Assembly: GCA_914767715.1 (NCBI GenBank)
Contig: OU612074.1
Coordinates: 19,516,062 to 19,580,061 of the forward strand
Direction: 5' to 3'
DNA: 64,000 nucleotides
From: Membranipora membranacea
Taxonomy: Eukaryota; Bryozoa; Gymnolaemata; Cheilostomatida; Membraniporidae
The translations under genes and the position numbers were made by a program. Positions within the stretch are counted from its first letter, which is position 1, and every line of letters starts with the position of its first letter. The notes under the pieces were generated by a model that saw nothing but the letters and a program-made list of their open reading frames with translations, was not told the DNA's origin and searched no databases. Of this stretch, positions 11,149-22,479 are shown in pieces.

Positions 11149-12012
11149 TTTTTTTTTCTTTTTTTTTCCGGTTTCTGTTTGTGTTTATTTGTAATAAAAG
11201 GTTCTTCTAAAAAAAAAATGATGACAGCGGAGCGATCAGGTAGTCAGAGACTAGAATGGCGACCGCCCGATTAACAGTATGACCAAGAACTATGTGGCCG
11301 AAGACAGCCCAAGGAACCCCACCCGCCGCGCCTGCTGACTATGCACCACACCCCCACAGGGCCCTGGTCAGCCGACCACGCAGACCAAGGGGCTCACAAA
11401 CCCGTTCACCAGGAAGGTACCTGTTGAGCAGGTTTACACCTGTCGTCAACAGGGACCTTGCCCCCCTGCAGTTGTTGGCTCTTTGAGGGACAACTCCAAG
11501 TTTACTTCTTGTGAAACTAACATTTGGTGAGCTCACACAGATCTCACAATTTGCAATTGTTTTTGAATATAATATTAAAAAGCGATATTTAAATAGCATT
11601 TGCACCGGCATAATTTTAAGGTGCTCAAAGAATGAAGTTACATGGCCTCGTGGATGAATTTTTAAAATGACACGGAGTGCTGATTCTTGTAAAAGTAAAA
11701 TTTGGTTTATCTCGCATTCAGCTGCATGGCCCCAGAACTCGATGCCGTAAATTAAGTGTGGGTAAAAAAATGTGTAGTATAAATTTATCATCATTGGAAT
11801 ATCTAAATATGGTCTTATGGAACGCATGAGCAACAGTATAAAATTGAGCTTTTTACAAATTTGTACAATATGAGGTTTAAAAGTTATGTTACTGTCAAGC
11901 TCAATCCCTAAGAATTTTGTATTTAATTTATTATCAAGCTGGTTTCCACCCATATTTAAAATTTAGTTTTCCGGAGTTTTAATCAGTTTATTTGGAGCTT
12001 TAAAAATGACCT
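11149..12012 (-). mobile_element. 5'-truncated non-LTR retrotransposon (CR1/L2/Jockey-like LINE)
   Basis: The minus-strand frame 11339-11953 encodes about 200 residues of the region after the RT palm: TKFLGIELDSNITFKPHI, then LYYTFFYPHLIYGIEFWG, ESALRVILKI and TSFFEHLKIMPVQMLFKYR. This pattern is typical of the C-terminal part of LINE reverse transcriptases. A related frame continues to about 12012 with a stop (PEN*). The catalytic palm, endonuclease and ORF1 are missing. The 3' end is an A-rich tail (plus-strand T-runs at 11149-11168). A 9-bp match, GGTGGATCA, lies just outside the tail (11135-11143) and beyond the hairpin at the other end (12114-12122). This suggests a target-site duplication that encloses LINE plus hairpin. 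Confidence 0.85.
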
Positions 12013-12015
12013 GGA

Positions 12016-12107
12016 AAGTGCTCAGACTCCAAGGCGCAGGGATTTACTTGCGCACACTATGATAGTGTGCGCAAGTAACTCCCTGCGCCTTTGGAGTCTG
12101 AGCACTT
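12016..12107. repeat. Near-perfect hairpin H1 at the LINE 5' end
   Basis: The left arm begins AAGTGCTCAGACTCCAAGGC and the right arm ends GGAGTCTGAGCACTT. The arms are about 45 nt with one mismatch and one extra T, and the loop is only about 3 nt (CACACTA-TGA-TAGTGTG). It lies between the truncated LINE sequence and the candidate 9-bp duplication GGTGGATCA. It shares its first 12 nt almost exactly with hairpin H2. Confidence 0.9.
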
Positions 12108-12122
12108 AGACTAGGTGGATCA

Positions 12123-13074
12123 AGACGTGGGCAAAAGGCATCCTTGCAATTCACAGCGACCTTAAGCAAAAGCCTTTCCGTCTCGACCCCTCTTTCGATG
12201 TCTCCTTCTTTTCCCATCCTGTGCCTCTTTGCAGCAGGTATAATGATAGTCTGTATTGATAGCTAGTCAAGACAGGCTAGCATTGTGTAGAGAGCATGCA
12301 TGGTATTGTTATGTATGTTGCGCCCATAGTTCTACACAGATGGATGGTGTACATGGAAATTCATGAGGTTTGTAGAATAGCTCAAGATTAATTTCCTAAG
12401 CTATCTTTATCGCTACCATGAAAGCTATTATCACAACAGCCAATACTTTCATCAGACTGAAATAACGTTTCGTTGTGACAAGTCATGTGACCTGCAGGGA
12501 GCCATCAAAACAAGCAAATTAACAAAATCGAGAGGAGCTTTTTTATCTGGCTTTATTTTAGGATGTTATGCGCATCCATCCTCAAAACTTTACAATATGT
12601 AATTTGAGACATTGATGGATATAATGTGAAAGTAAAAAGAGTTGGCTAATCTCTTGATAAGAAAATGCCCAAAATCTAATTTTGGCTCTTTGAAGCAAGG
12701 ACTAGATTGCATTGAAAGCAAACTACTGCTTGTGCCTTACCACAATGTGAATGACAGCAATTTTGATTGTGTCACAAAGAGTGTCGGAAATGACTCATGT
12801 GTGAATTATACCACAGCGCATGGGGTAACAAGGCCAATGCCAAGTTGCCAGGAGAGAAAGCCTAAAGTTTTTTATGGCTTCAACGCATGATTTTCTAAAT
12901 TCCTACAAAAACCAAACACACACAAACATGTAGATAGAAGATCTAGGAACTCATAGAATAAGTCTTGATCTCTATATCAGGTGATCGAATGATGTGTTTA
13001 AACAATGCTGTAACCGAATGTTAACACTGGACATATCTTAATACCTACAACAATGTCGCAATTTTAGGATTTTA
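12123..13074. other. Non-coding spacer between the two hairpins
   Basis: The open frame at 12642-12890 has no recognisable motif or exon boundary. I see no gene, RNA or element protein in this stretch. Confidence 0.4.
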
Positions 13075-13209
13075 ATGCCGATCCTAGTTTAAGTGCTCAA
13101 ACGGTGCAAGATGCTGGTAGAGACATTTCATTATCAACCACTTTGATAATGAAATGCCTCTACCAGCATCTTGCACCGTTTGAGCACTTAAACTATGCCG
13201 ATCCTAGTT
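13075..13209. mobile_element. Hairpin insertion H2 flanked by a 15-bp direct repeat
   Basis: A foldback sequence of about 105 bp (13090-13194; complementarity spans 13085-13195) has arms of about 50 nt with one mismatch and a loop near ACCAC. Its ends are TTAAGTGCTCAAACGG and CCGTTTGAGCACTTAA. The 15-bp sequence ATGCCGATCCTAGTT is present on both sides in direct orientation (13075-13089 and 13195-13209), as a target-site duplication would be. No protein is encoded. The 15-bp length fits target-primed reverse transcription better than most DNA transposases. Confidence 0.85.
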
Positions 13210-14580
13210 AATCAAATCAAATGAACATTGCGTACTGTTAGCTTAGACTGAATTGTTGTTATACCCTAGGTACATTTGTACCAAGTAACCATCATGATGT
13301 CATAATTTGGTGTGTGTTGGAAGGTCGGTTGGTTTGTTGGTTAACTCCTCTTGGCACGAATATGTATGTAAGTTTGGTCTCTTCGCTTTTCAACTATATT
13401 GAAAGCTGCACTCATTCAGAGAGACACAGTTTTGTTAGACATTGTAAAAAACCAATGACTCATTGCAGCTACTTATTTGGTGCACTTATAGTCAACTTAA
13501 AAAGCTAATGCTATGTGATACTTTTTAGTTTTATGTTATGCAAAGCCCGTGGCAGATCTTACGTCGGCTTTTCTCTATGTACTGTACAAATAACAATTAT
13601 GATCATTTTAGCATTATTGTTAGATATATTCAACTCCTTGTATATATTCACTCTGCGCTGAGAAATTAAATGTCGAGTGCGAGCAGTCTTAGGAAGCACC
13701 ACACAAAAAAGATGACTCCCTGACAGCACAGAAATCTTTTGAGGCAGATCATAAATGAAGACTTCAGACTTCGGACTTTGGCATAAGTTGATCAATAATC
13801 TATTGAGATGTTAGATCAATAGAAATCTTTTAACCAGAAGCTGGTCAGTGAAAGTTCAAGTTATGTACCCATTCATAGAGAGAGGACAACTATCTGTCAA
13901 ATTCAATTGTTTAACAGGCAAGTTCTAGGTCAGCCAATCATTAGGAGCGAGCTAAAATATTAGCCAATGAAATTAGCCAACTAGGGCAAAAGCCCGGGTT
14001 GACTCATTCGAGTTGGAGCACTTGACGGTTCATGTCATTCTGGTGAGTGATGAGAAAAGTGCGTGTAGGGAAAGATTGAGAGCAGCCATGAAGCATGGTG
14101 AGTAAAACTGTTCAATATTGTTCATCACTGAGTTACTGACACTACATTTCAATATGTAATTAGGCCTACGTTATTGCTCTAAACTATTTTACTGTGAATC
14201 ACCAATCAGGCAATATGCCTACTACTACTTGCAGTGACTGAGTCACGAGTGAGTACTAGAGTAGGCCTAGATTAGAATTGGAGGCTCTCAATCTCATGTC
14301 TAAGAAAGAAGTGTATGCTCTCTAGCTCTGTGATCTGGCCTGTGCCAGGGGCAAATTGTGATGAATTGACTGTCTTCTTTCATATTTTTTTTTGTTCAAG
14401 TACAACCACACTTGTTACTGTGAGAAACGGACTGGGCCGTGTACACAACAAGGTGTAGTTAGCTTGCTTCGAGTCTACTCTGAGGGCTTTTATATTTAGT
14501 TTAGGGTTCTATTTAGTTTAGCACTGAAAGCCATTGCACGAATTATGAATCATTATATAACCCACAGAAGGGTCTCAAAG

Positions 14581-14633
14581 ATAGGCTGATACACAATACA
14601 CTGATCTACTATAGGCTGATACACAATACACTG
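14581..14633 (+). repeat. 23-bp direct repeat, two copies, 30-bp period
   Basis: ATAGGCTGATACACAATAC followed by ACTG occurs at 14581 and 14611, identical over 23 bp. Confidence 0.9.
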
Positions 14634-15271
14634 TTGCGATAAATTCTGATGGTCATCAATGAACGATATCAATTAATTTCCTGACAAAATGTAATACACG
14701 CACTGTTTATCTACTCATGAGCTTAATTCACTAGACGTCGTCACGAGTGTTAACTTAAATTTAATTCAAGATTATTATAGTACACAGTCTATTTCATTCA
14801 TCACAAGTTATATATATATTGCAACTTTTGATATCTGTTTATGATCTATTACATGAAAGCGCCGACAAGGCCGTCTACAAGTGCGTGATGTTTGGATTGC
14901 CTTTGAATACACAATTGTGACTGCTAAAGAGTCAAGCGGCTTTGATTACCAATTATTTGTGTCAACCAGACAGGCATAAATCTAATCTGTTTAGACTAAG
15001 ACTATTTATTTAATTGCCCTGACCATTTAATTCAATTGACACAAAATACACATATAAAATATTTATATAAGGTTAAAAATATTAAAAGGCGTTCTGAATA
15101 TTCTAACCTGACTGTCTTTGCACTCTTATCCTTGGTTATATGCCAGAATGCCAGATGAGTGCTGATTTAAACACTGATCGCACAGATAAGTTGGTATAAC
15201 TCCGAATTACACAACAATACAATATATTATATGATACAATCAATTATTTTACTTCACAATCTAAGACACTG

Positions 15272-15356
15272 CTAAAATAGGACAACGGTCCTGTTGCTTT
15301 GCTGTCTTAATACTAACTCCTAAAATGATACCGTAAAGGACGACGGTCCTGTTGCT
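15272..15356 (+). repeat. Two copies of a small palindrome-bearing repeat
   Basis: The motif AGGACAACGGTCCTGTTGCT (15279) recurs as AGGACGACGGTCCTGTTGCT (15337). Each contains the inverted repeat AGGAC...GTCCT. A second pair, AGTTTCACTTTGATGATG, follows at about 15420 and 15460. Confidence 0.85.
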
Positions 15357-16021
15357 ACTGCCTGAACATGTCTTTATTGGTGTGTTAAATGGTGTATACA
15401 TGATGCAGCTTTGTCAGGCAGTTTCACTTTGATGATGATATATTGTTGTGCAAGCAGGTAGTTTCACTTTGATGATGTAGTGTTGTACACTCAGGTGCAG
15501 CTGGTGCAAGTATTACTGAGGTTGATGGTAACTGGTAATTGTATTCTCTTTCTTCTTTAGGAGTGATGGTGTGTAGTATGATATTATTTCGATTCTCGTG
15601 TATTACTCTGGCGTTCAGGTCCTCATATATATATGTCAGAAGGTAGGGATGTCATACTAAGCTGATGCTAAAATAGAAATCTCCGCAAACCAGGGTTAAT
15701 TTACAGTTGTAATAAAACACCATTAAGTGTTGTTTTTCTTTTTTTTTTTTTAAATAAAATCCTATATACTGTTAGGCTGTTAACAATTCTGTGTACTTTT
15801 AAACTCAACGTTAGTTTCACGATAAAATCCCAACACCTTAAAATTCAACTATAATGTAAAATCATTAATATTTATAAGATTATGGATTTATGTACTTATG
15901 GATTGTACCATCACCTCTTGTTCAAAATGAGGTTTAAAGGAAGATGATGTTGTGTGTCTCATTTTTTTGTTACGTTTAAAAACGTCAGCAACTTTCACCA
16001 CCCTAGCTTCTTTTCCATGGA

Positions 16022-16470
16022 TCAAGCCCAGTTACTTGCATGCAGTTGGAAGCGTTCGCTTAGATCTCTCAAAAAAAACACTTTAGTAATACTAAGATCT
16101 CTGTATATGCTTTTATCATGGTAGCGACTACCCTCAGAGATGTTGATGCAAACATTTTCTCTGGTTGAGCTATCACCGCAGAAAATTGTTATTGTCGGTT
16201 TATCATGGTAGCGACTACCCTCAGAGATGGTGATGAAATCATTCTCTCTGGTTGAGCTATCACCGCAGAAAGTTGCTATTGTTGGTTTTTTTTTGCCATT
16301 CCTTCGGTAGAGTAATTCTGTCTGGTATTTATCCTGTCTGATAATTTGTCTGATCAATTTGTTTATAGTACTGGTGCATGCTTTAAAATTGTCACCCTGA
16401 CATAATATATCAATTTGTTTATAGTACTGGTGCATGCTTTAAAAATTGTCACCCTGACATTACTGTAATG
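16022..16470 (-). CDS. Unrecognised ORF with an 87-bp in-frame tandem repeat
   Basis: A minus-strand open frame of about 137 codons (16022-16435). I do not recognise a family. Two adjacent 87-bp units (16114-16200 and 16201-16287) encode a 29-residue repeat around ISEGSRYHDK and FCGDSSTREN, differing at a few positions. Upstream a second, 56-bp, duplication (16353-16408 and 16409-16465) covers the segment with CTSTINKLI. In-frame duplication with few changes hints at coding constraint or at youth. It could be a fragment of a mobile-element protein. No start or splice site is certain. Confidence 0.3.
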
Positions 16471-16801
16471 TCATCAGCGAAACGATTTTCGCTATCGGGA
16501 GCACAAGTTCGAGGTCGTTATGGGTCATTTGATCAAGTACTCATCAATTTGATTGGTCTAAGCAAGATCTACTTTGATTGGTTCATGGTTAAGGAATCTC
16601 CAAACTGATTGAAATATGATATTATATATACTTCTATTGTCATCATGATGTTAGGGATCTCCCTGTCTATAATTAGGGGAAATACCTTGCTGGTTTGATT
16701 GAGGCAGTGATAGTGCTAGTGAAGACAGATTCAGCTTTATAATATAGAAGACTAACAACGAATTGCTAAAACTCCTTGGTTAAATTGTGGAATAATCTTT
16801 T

Positions 16802-17074
16802 TTATGACTCTTTGATACTTGTTGTTTGGTGTTTGGTCCCACCTCTCCCTAGAACTGATGAGATGACATAGCGGTATGCGGAGAGTCTGTCACTGTATAT
16901 AGCTAGGCATTTGCATGTGACAGAAGTTACCACAGGTTTAACATGTTGGTATGTCTTAATTTTGCCCTCGTGAGGGTGTACTGCCACAGATTCTATCATC
17001 TGGCATGTAGGGTATCCAGGTATCCAGTTTCTGAACTCATCTGCTGCCGCAGTCATTATTGTTCCTGAGGTCAT
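16802..17074 (-). other. Open frame of 90 codons, unassigned
   Basis: The minus-strand frame contains ADEFRNWIPGYPTCQMIESV and later KHQTTSIKES. No family recognised and no clear splice sites. It could be an exon of the same broken element as 16022-16470 or chance. Confidence 0.2.
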
Positions 17075-17383
17075 CAGCAGAGGTGGCGCTCAGCAATGAC
17101 TGACTGTGAGAATATGCCTTTACTTCTTGACTGAGGTTACGGCTGCACGTGGTGAAGCAGAGGTTGTAATACTGCTGCAACCCGATCAGCGTCACGAAAC
17201 CAGCCGATAGACGTCCTGTACATAACTACTTCAGAGCTATTGCTTCAGCAGAGCTCACAAACTGCAACGAGATAGTTAGCCTGTGTTCACTATACTGATG
17301 AAATATGGCCCACGACGTAGTAATAAATTGACTGACAATAATAGCCACTGTGTTTTTAATCAAAACAATTGCTCCAACAGAGC

Positions 17384-18423
17384 TCACAAACTAATACTTG
17401 GAGTAGGCACATAAGGTTTAGTTGGAGAAGGTTTCTCACTCTGTGATTGGGGAGGTGTTCTTGGAGTAGCCACATACGGTTTAGTTGGAGAAGTTTTCTC
17501 ACTCTGTGATTGGGGAGGGTACTTCATGAAATCTTCATGATCAGCAGCATGTGAATCTTATTGTGGATTCAACTTCAGCGGAGAGGAATGCGATGTTTCT
17601 GGTTTAGAGTGTCGCTGCCGGAGATGCATCCATAGCATATTTAGACTGAAAATAGACTATACAATTTTAGCAACTTTAAAACACCATGGGATGGTAATGA
17701 AATTCAGACGTAGCATAATGTACATACATGTGATATTATTTAGTCTATGAATCAAATCTATCATGTTATGAAGAAGTCTGCTAAGAGCTCTCACCCATCC
17801 GCTATGCTCAGAGGCAAGATTACATTAGAGAAACCGAATGTGGTGGTCTAAAGCTTCTTAAATAACATCTGTACCAATTAATTTCCGCGCAATATTTTTT
17901 CTACTCAATAACAATACAACTTACTGGCGACCGCGTAGCTCAACTGACTCTTCACGTCTGGAAAACAATCGTTTTATGGAACGAGAGAGGAAGTTTCCAT
18001 AAGATAACATCTGCTCTGGAAACCCAGCCAGCTTGCATGTATCAAGCAGTTCCTGTTTTCCAAATGTGGCCATATGACCATATTTGAAATTATCGAGCAG
18101 GAACAGCTGTAACAAAAATTGTATGTACATAAGGTGTGGAAACGCACTCACCTCTGACCAATCTACTCCAACGGAGCACATACATATACTTTTTCGTATA
18201 AGATTCGTGTCAAAGTCATCTTTTACAACTAATAACTTCAACAAAATCAGGCAAACTAGACTGTCCGGCAATTTCATTGCTCTTTTGACAATATCAAATA
18301 ATAGCCAAAAGCTACATCTTGGTCCCAACTAACCTCAAGGTCATTTTTAGTCTTTATGGCAGCTCGGGAATTACTTGGTGAGCTGTCCTCTGAGCTTTTG
18401 AATATATGCCTCTTAGCAGCTGC
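17384..18423 (-). CDS. Unrecognised multi-exon gene or recent pseudogene
   Basis: Four exons can be joined on the minus strand. 18423-18334 encodes QLLRGIFKSSEDSSPSNSRA. An exon ending at 18152 encodes DFDTNLIRKSICMCSVGVDW; its start is unclear and a frame shift is possible. 18106-17925 encodes FKYGHMATFGKQELLDTCKL and ends LFSRREESVELRGR. 17645-17384 encodes LNMLWMHLRQRHSKPETSHS and a proline/serine-rich tail. Junction phases agree for 18152/18106 (0) and 17925/17645 (CA|T). A TAA at 17558-17560 interrupts the last exon before an open repeat tail ending PTPSISL*. So either the protein stops there or the tail is a relic. The two tail repeats (63 bp, 21 residues, SEKTSPTKPYVATPR) are in frame. 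I cannot name the family. Confidence 0.4.
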
Positions 18424-18664
18424 CTGGAATAATGGGAAAATTGAAACTGTTATAATGTTCCATGCAGCAAAACTGAGTAAATCCTTGGTGTTGCCGTTTA
18501 CTTCTATATGAATGGAATAGCCTCACTCACTGTTATTGATTCAGTAGGGTAGAGGGAAAGTTAACAATATTAGAATTCACAGCTGCCCTCTCTCTCCACA
18601 AATCATTATGTATCATTAAATATTCTTGAAAGCAAAGAACCTGTGTTTTCCTACACAACAATGT

Positions 18665-18768
18665 GAGAGGCAAGTACTAGCCAATGTGTTTGCTCTGATT
18701 GATGGGATCAGAGCAAGGAGTACTCCTTGATCAGAGCTACCACATTTGCTAGCAAATACCTTCCTTAG
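18665..18768. repeat. Imperfect hairpin
   Basis: The left arm around 'ctagccaatgtgtttgctctgat' and the right arm 'atcagagctaccacatttgctag' are inverted with a few mismatches. Smaller nested pairs (TGCTCTGAT, ATCAGAGCA) lie inside. It may be a small foldback element. Confidence 0.5.
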
Positions 18769-19699
18769 TTAGATAGAATATGAACAAAATACATAAATTG
18801 CAAGCTGAAAATATGAATCAAAATAAAAAAAATGTTATAATACGCCCTGTTCCTACTCACCATATCAAAGCATATTGATATCTGTTTGCCTGACCGAGTG
18901 ACTGAGATCAAGAAGCTCATCATGTCAACTTTCACAAATATAAGGCCTACTGGATAGCTTTTAAATCAAAGTATTTGCTGCATGGGCATTAGTTCTGTAG
19001 TGGCTAAGGTGCTTAGGCTATATCACAATAGAGCAATTGGGTAATGTATTGACACAAGTTTGAGTGCTTGTTAGTTTACATAGCCTACACATGTGCTGCA
19101 CGGTGTTTCAAAAATAACCTGTACATGCATGGTTATACAAAAACCCTTAGCTCAGCCATGTTTTCACATTACTTCTGCAAAGTTGAGTGCAATCAACTTA
19201 TTTATATTTATTTTGAATATGATAAATGACAAAGTTAATCTATTTGCCTATGGAACAGAGAAAAAGTCAAAGCTCAAAGTGGTGAAGATTAGAGCTAAAA
19301 CAGCAGAAGACAACTACTGATACTACACCAAGAAATACATGGCCACCAAAAAACGAAAAAAAAACAAAAAAAAAACAAAAAAAACCAAAACCCGTGGCCG
19401 TGTGAACAGGGCTAACATGTGTCACAGTGAAAAAAAAAATTCTACTGCATAAAATCGAGTACTGAACAAGATGATGTCTGCCAAATAAAAAGTGTATATA
19501 TAAGAACACAAACAATAAAACAAGACCATTAATTTCCCATATCTGAGAAAAGGCAGGCATTTATTATTATTTATTAACCAGGCAGAGCAATGAAGGTAAA
19601 TCTTTACCACTTTGGTAAATATTATATCATTTTCTTAAGCTTGAAGACAATGAGAGAAGGGTTGGAAACTAATGGATGAATTTATATTTTTGTTGACAG

Positions 19700-20090
19700 A
19701 TATACCTTTAAAACACTTTCGACTGCCCTGTGTTCTGCTGTGCAGAAATCCGTCATCAAGTAAGCTGGCTTCCCACACAGATTCCACTCTGAAAGCATGT
19801 TGAGAGCTTCCCTGAGTCGGCGGTCTCTACAGAAACCAGAAATGTCCCGACAACTTGATATCCTGTATTAGTAGGTACTACCACAAAGAACATGGGAAGA
19901 GAATACTTTGTTGTCTTATACATAGCATCTAGTAAACAAATTTCATCTCAATATCGTCTCCTCAAGTCCTGTTGATTTTTGGTTTGATTGACCAGCAGAA
20001 AGTTTTCCGTCAACGTGTCGTCAAGCGGTCGGAAGAAGACCCTGTGGTCATCTTGAGTTCTCTCAGCTAGCCACATACTCCTTCAAATTT
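19700..20090 (-). pseudogene. MULE transposase relic
   Basis: Minus-strand reading gives RVFFRPLDDTLTENFLLVNQ, then CLLDAMYKTTKYSLPMFFVV and PTNTGYQVVGTFL. After a one-base frame shift it continues REALNMLSEWNLCGKPAYLM and TDFCTAEHRAVESVLK. This order (DATYKTT, MTDFxxAE) is that of the MULE transposase domain, a DDE-type cut-and-paste enzyme. A stop lies before DEICLLDA. Frame shift plus stop show it is dead. Neither N- nor C-terminal parts nor terminal repeats are visible. Confidence 0.8.
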
Positions 20091-21471
20091 ACCTGGTCAT
20101 CAAAGAGAATTTTAATTTAATCAAAGAGAGTTATACAAGTATCAAAATAAAAAAAATCATAAAGCATAGTACTATCTCTTTTTGATAGAGCCGTTGGTGC
20201 AGATTGCCATTCTCAGAAACGGCAATATGTTTGTTGCAGCATGGTTGAGTTGCAGATGAAGCAAAGAATAGAAAAACCACAAAGCTAAAGGGGACTGGCC
20301 TAATTACAATGGTCAAGCCTCTACATAATACCTGCCAACAGGAAGTTAAATAACACTAACCTTAATTCAGTGGGTTAAATTATGGAGGCACTTCATTTGT
20401 TTCAGACTAGTTAAGATTATAAGTGTTGATGACTTGGCTGACAAAGGCTAACTGATTTGATTCCCTTCATGTTGAGTTATTTTAAGCTGTTAAAACATAG
20501 TATTTAGGCTAACATAGATTCTGTGAGTCATATGTATGCTACTGGCTATGCAAAAAGTAATGACAAGGAACTTTGGCTATAAAGAGATAGATAAAAATGG
20601 AAATGTTAATAATATGATTGCTGATCTTTTAGGTGGGGGAAGGAAAGGTAATTACTAACAACTGTTCACAAGAATAGAAGAGTATTAAATTTGTGAGTTT
20701 TCTTTTATGTTTGACAAGCTGAGATGGATGGAGATGGATCCATTACACTCGCCTTTCTAACTTTTCGACTTATTTTCTCTAGTGGTTCGTATTATCTTGT
20801 CAGGTGTCATAGGTCGTCCTCAGCTAGCTTGATACTGTTATGCAGCACATTTAAGAAGTTGTCTGAAGGTTGGAATATTAAGATACTTTTTTTGATTCTG
20901 ACCAAATTCTCCTCGTGTTCAATTGTCAAGTACGAGGCTGAGATAAGAGATTCTGTGGGGCTTACATGATACTGGCTATGTGAAATGATAAAACTGAGGA
21001 ACTTGGGTTATAAAAAATCGAACAGTACACGATTGTTCATCTCTTATGTGGAGTTTAAAAAAGGTAACTGGTAAACTAGTAAATTTATTAAACAATTCAT
21101 GCACAAATTTTGATCATTGATCAAAGTAAGTCAACTAAGTTAGTTTTATATACCTTTGTTTACAAAATCTGAGAGCGTTCTTATGCCATACTACTGGACT
21201 AGAAACAGGTTTTTTTTACTTTTTTCCTACTAGCCAACTCTCCCTAGTTCACAGGTCGTCAATAGATTCGCCGGAGTTATGGTAATACTTTTTTGGTATA
21301 CACTTACTTTTTTTTTGTCTTACTGTTGAAGTTGTGCTGGTTTGTCTTTTTTTCTTTCAATGGCCAGTGCGTAGGAGTGAATGCGCGGGAGTACCCTTTC
21401 TAGTAACATGCTCTATGAATGTGTTATGGTGCTATCATTGGCCGCTCTGCATACAAGTTTTTACATGAATG
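20091..21471. other. Non-coding stretch
   Basis: No exon or element protein recognised. Several T-rich runs. The open frame 20724-20969 (+) has no support. Confidence 0.4.
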
Positions 21472-22330
21472 TTATTTGATCATCAGGGTAATCACTAGCA
21501 TATTCTGAGTCCCGCTGTGAGTACACTTACTGAGTAGAGACTCCGCGCTGAGTGTTTCGAATACTGGCCGCATCAACTCGCAAACATATGGTGGAAGCCT
21601 ATGTTTATTAGCATCTGTTATGTTGTTGTTTTTGGTCATTGCGCACCAGTTTGGACATGCAGCGTGATTTCCATTTCTATGGTCATAGATGGCGTTGATA
21701 TCGGCCTTCATCTTCTCGACGGTGTCGTTGATTCTGATGGCAGCGCCGTAGTGCCCCTGTATAGCTTTCATGGCTGCCACAGTAAGTCTGCCCTTACCTT
21801 TCAAGCCACGGACAGCTTTCTCTCCCCGCTTGGGATCTGGCTTTGCTGTCGGGTCTGTGGATATGAGACTATCGTCTCGGTCAACTACTAGTGTCTTACC
21901 TTGATACTTGTCTATCAAGTTTCTGAGTTGTGTACCCATGCGCTTTTGTACATGACCTGTACACTCCTGCTTTTCTATGGTGAAGTCTGGGCCGTAAATA
22001 TCAGCTTTCGATATCACATTGTATGTTTTTGAGTCGCCATCTCCGAGGGAGTTTTTGTACCGTGAACCTCGCTCTGACACAGACCCTCTCTAAATTATCT
22101 GGGATCTCAGACACTACAAGTTTCACACCATCCTTATCCTCTATGTCATCCTTTGTGCAGCGTTGCTCCTCCTCTACATACCTTCCTCGCTCCCTCGAAT
22201 TCTATAAACTCGACAATGCTGTTCCCAATGATGTGGATTTGTTCCATATTCTATGTTTCCGTTGTAATTGCTCAAAGAGGGCAGTACTCCGAATAACACA
22301 ACCCCATTGCCATTAGTCATAATAGTAAAT
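21472..22330 (-). pseudogene. Mutator-like transposase relic (DGDSK-type domain)
   Basis: The frame 22080-21472 encodes SLGDGDSKTYNVISKADIYG, EKQECTGHVQKRMGTQLRNL, GKGRLTVAAMKAIQGHYGAA and PPYVCELMRPVFETLSAESL, ending near KCTHSGTQNMLV. These blocks in this order characterise the Mutator-like transposase domain common in sponges, hydrozoans and arthropods. The 5' part (22080-22330) is out of frame, and the C-terminal half beyond TQN is missing. No inverted termini found. A related relic lies at 27902-28600. Confidence 0.8.
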
Positions 22331-22479
22331 GTGTGGAGCGATGAACTTCATATAAAAAATTATGAAAGCTGTCCTGTTTAATCATATAGCTCAAGTACAT
22401 AAACACTGAAGTCAGCGTGGGCAAAATCCCTCATCATTTTCAGTGTATGGATAAGAAGCTCTTATCATCATGTATATAC

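Larger units (their letters stand above)
13210..16020. other. Mostly non-coding, with short local duplications
   Basis: No convincing exon. A small ATG followed by a good donor (ATGAAGCATG|GTGAGT near 14090) could be a first exon but has no identified partner. Short duplications within this stretch are listed separately. Confidence 0.35.

Noticed and set aside
11292-11486. Plus-strand open frame rich in Pro/Arg
   Set aside because: It is antisense to the LINE reverse-transcriptase frame, which explains its composition.
13985-14040. Lone GGAGCACTTGACGG, reminiscent of the hairpin ends
   Set aside because: No complementary arm nearby; a short chance match.
19340-19440. Candidate coding region near the A-rich run
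   Set aside because: Open frames here arise from homopolymer A/T runs and encode low-complexity Phe-rich peptides.
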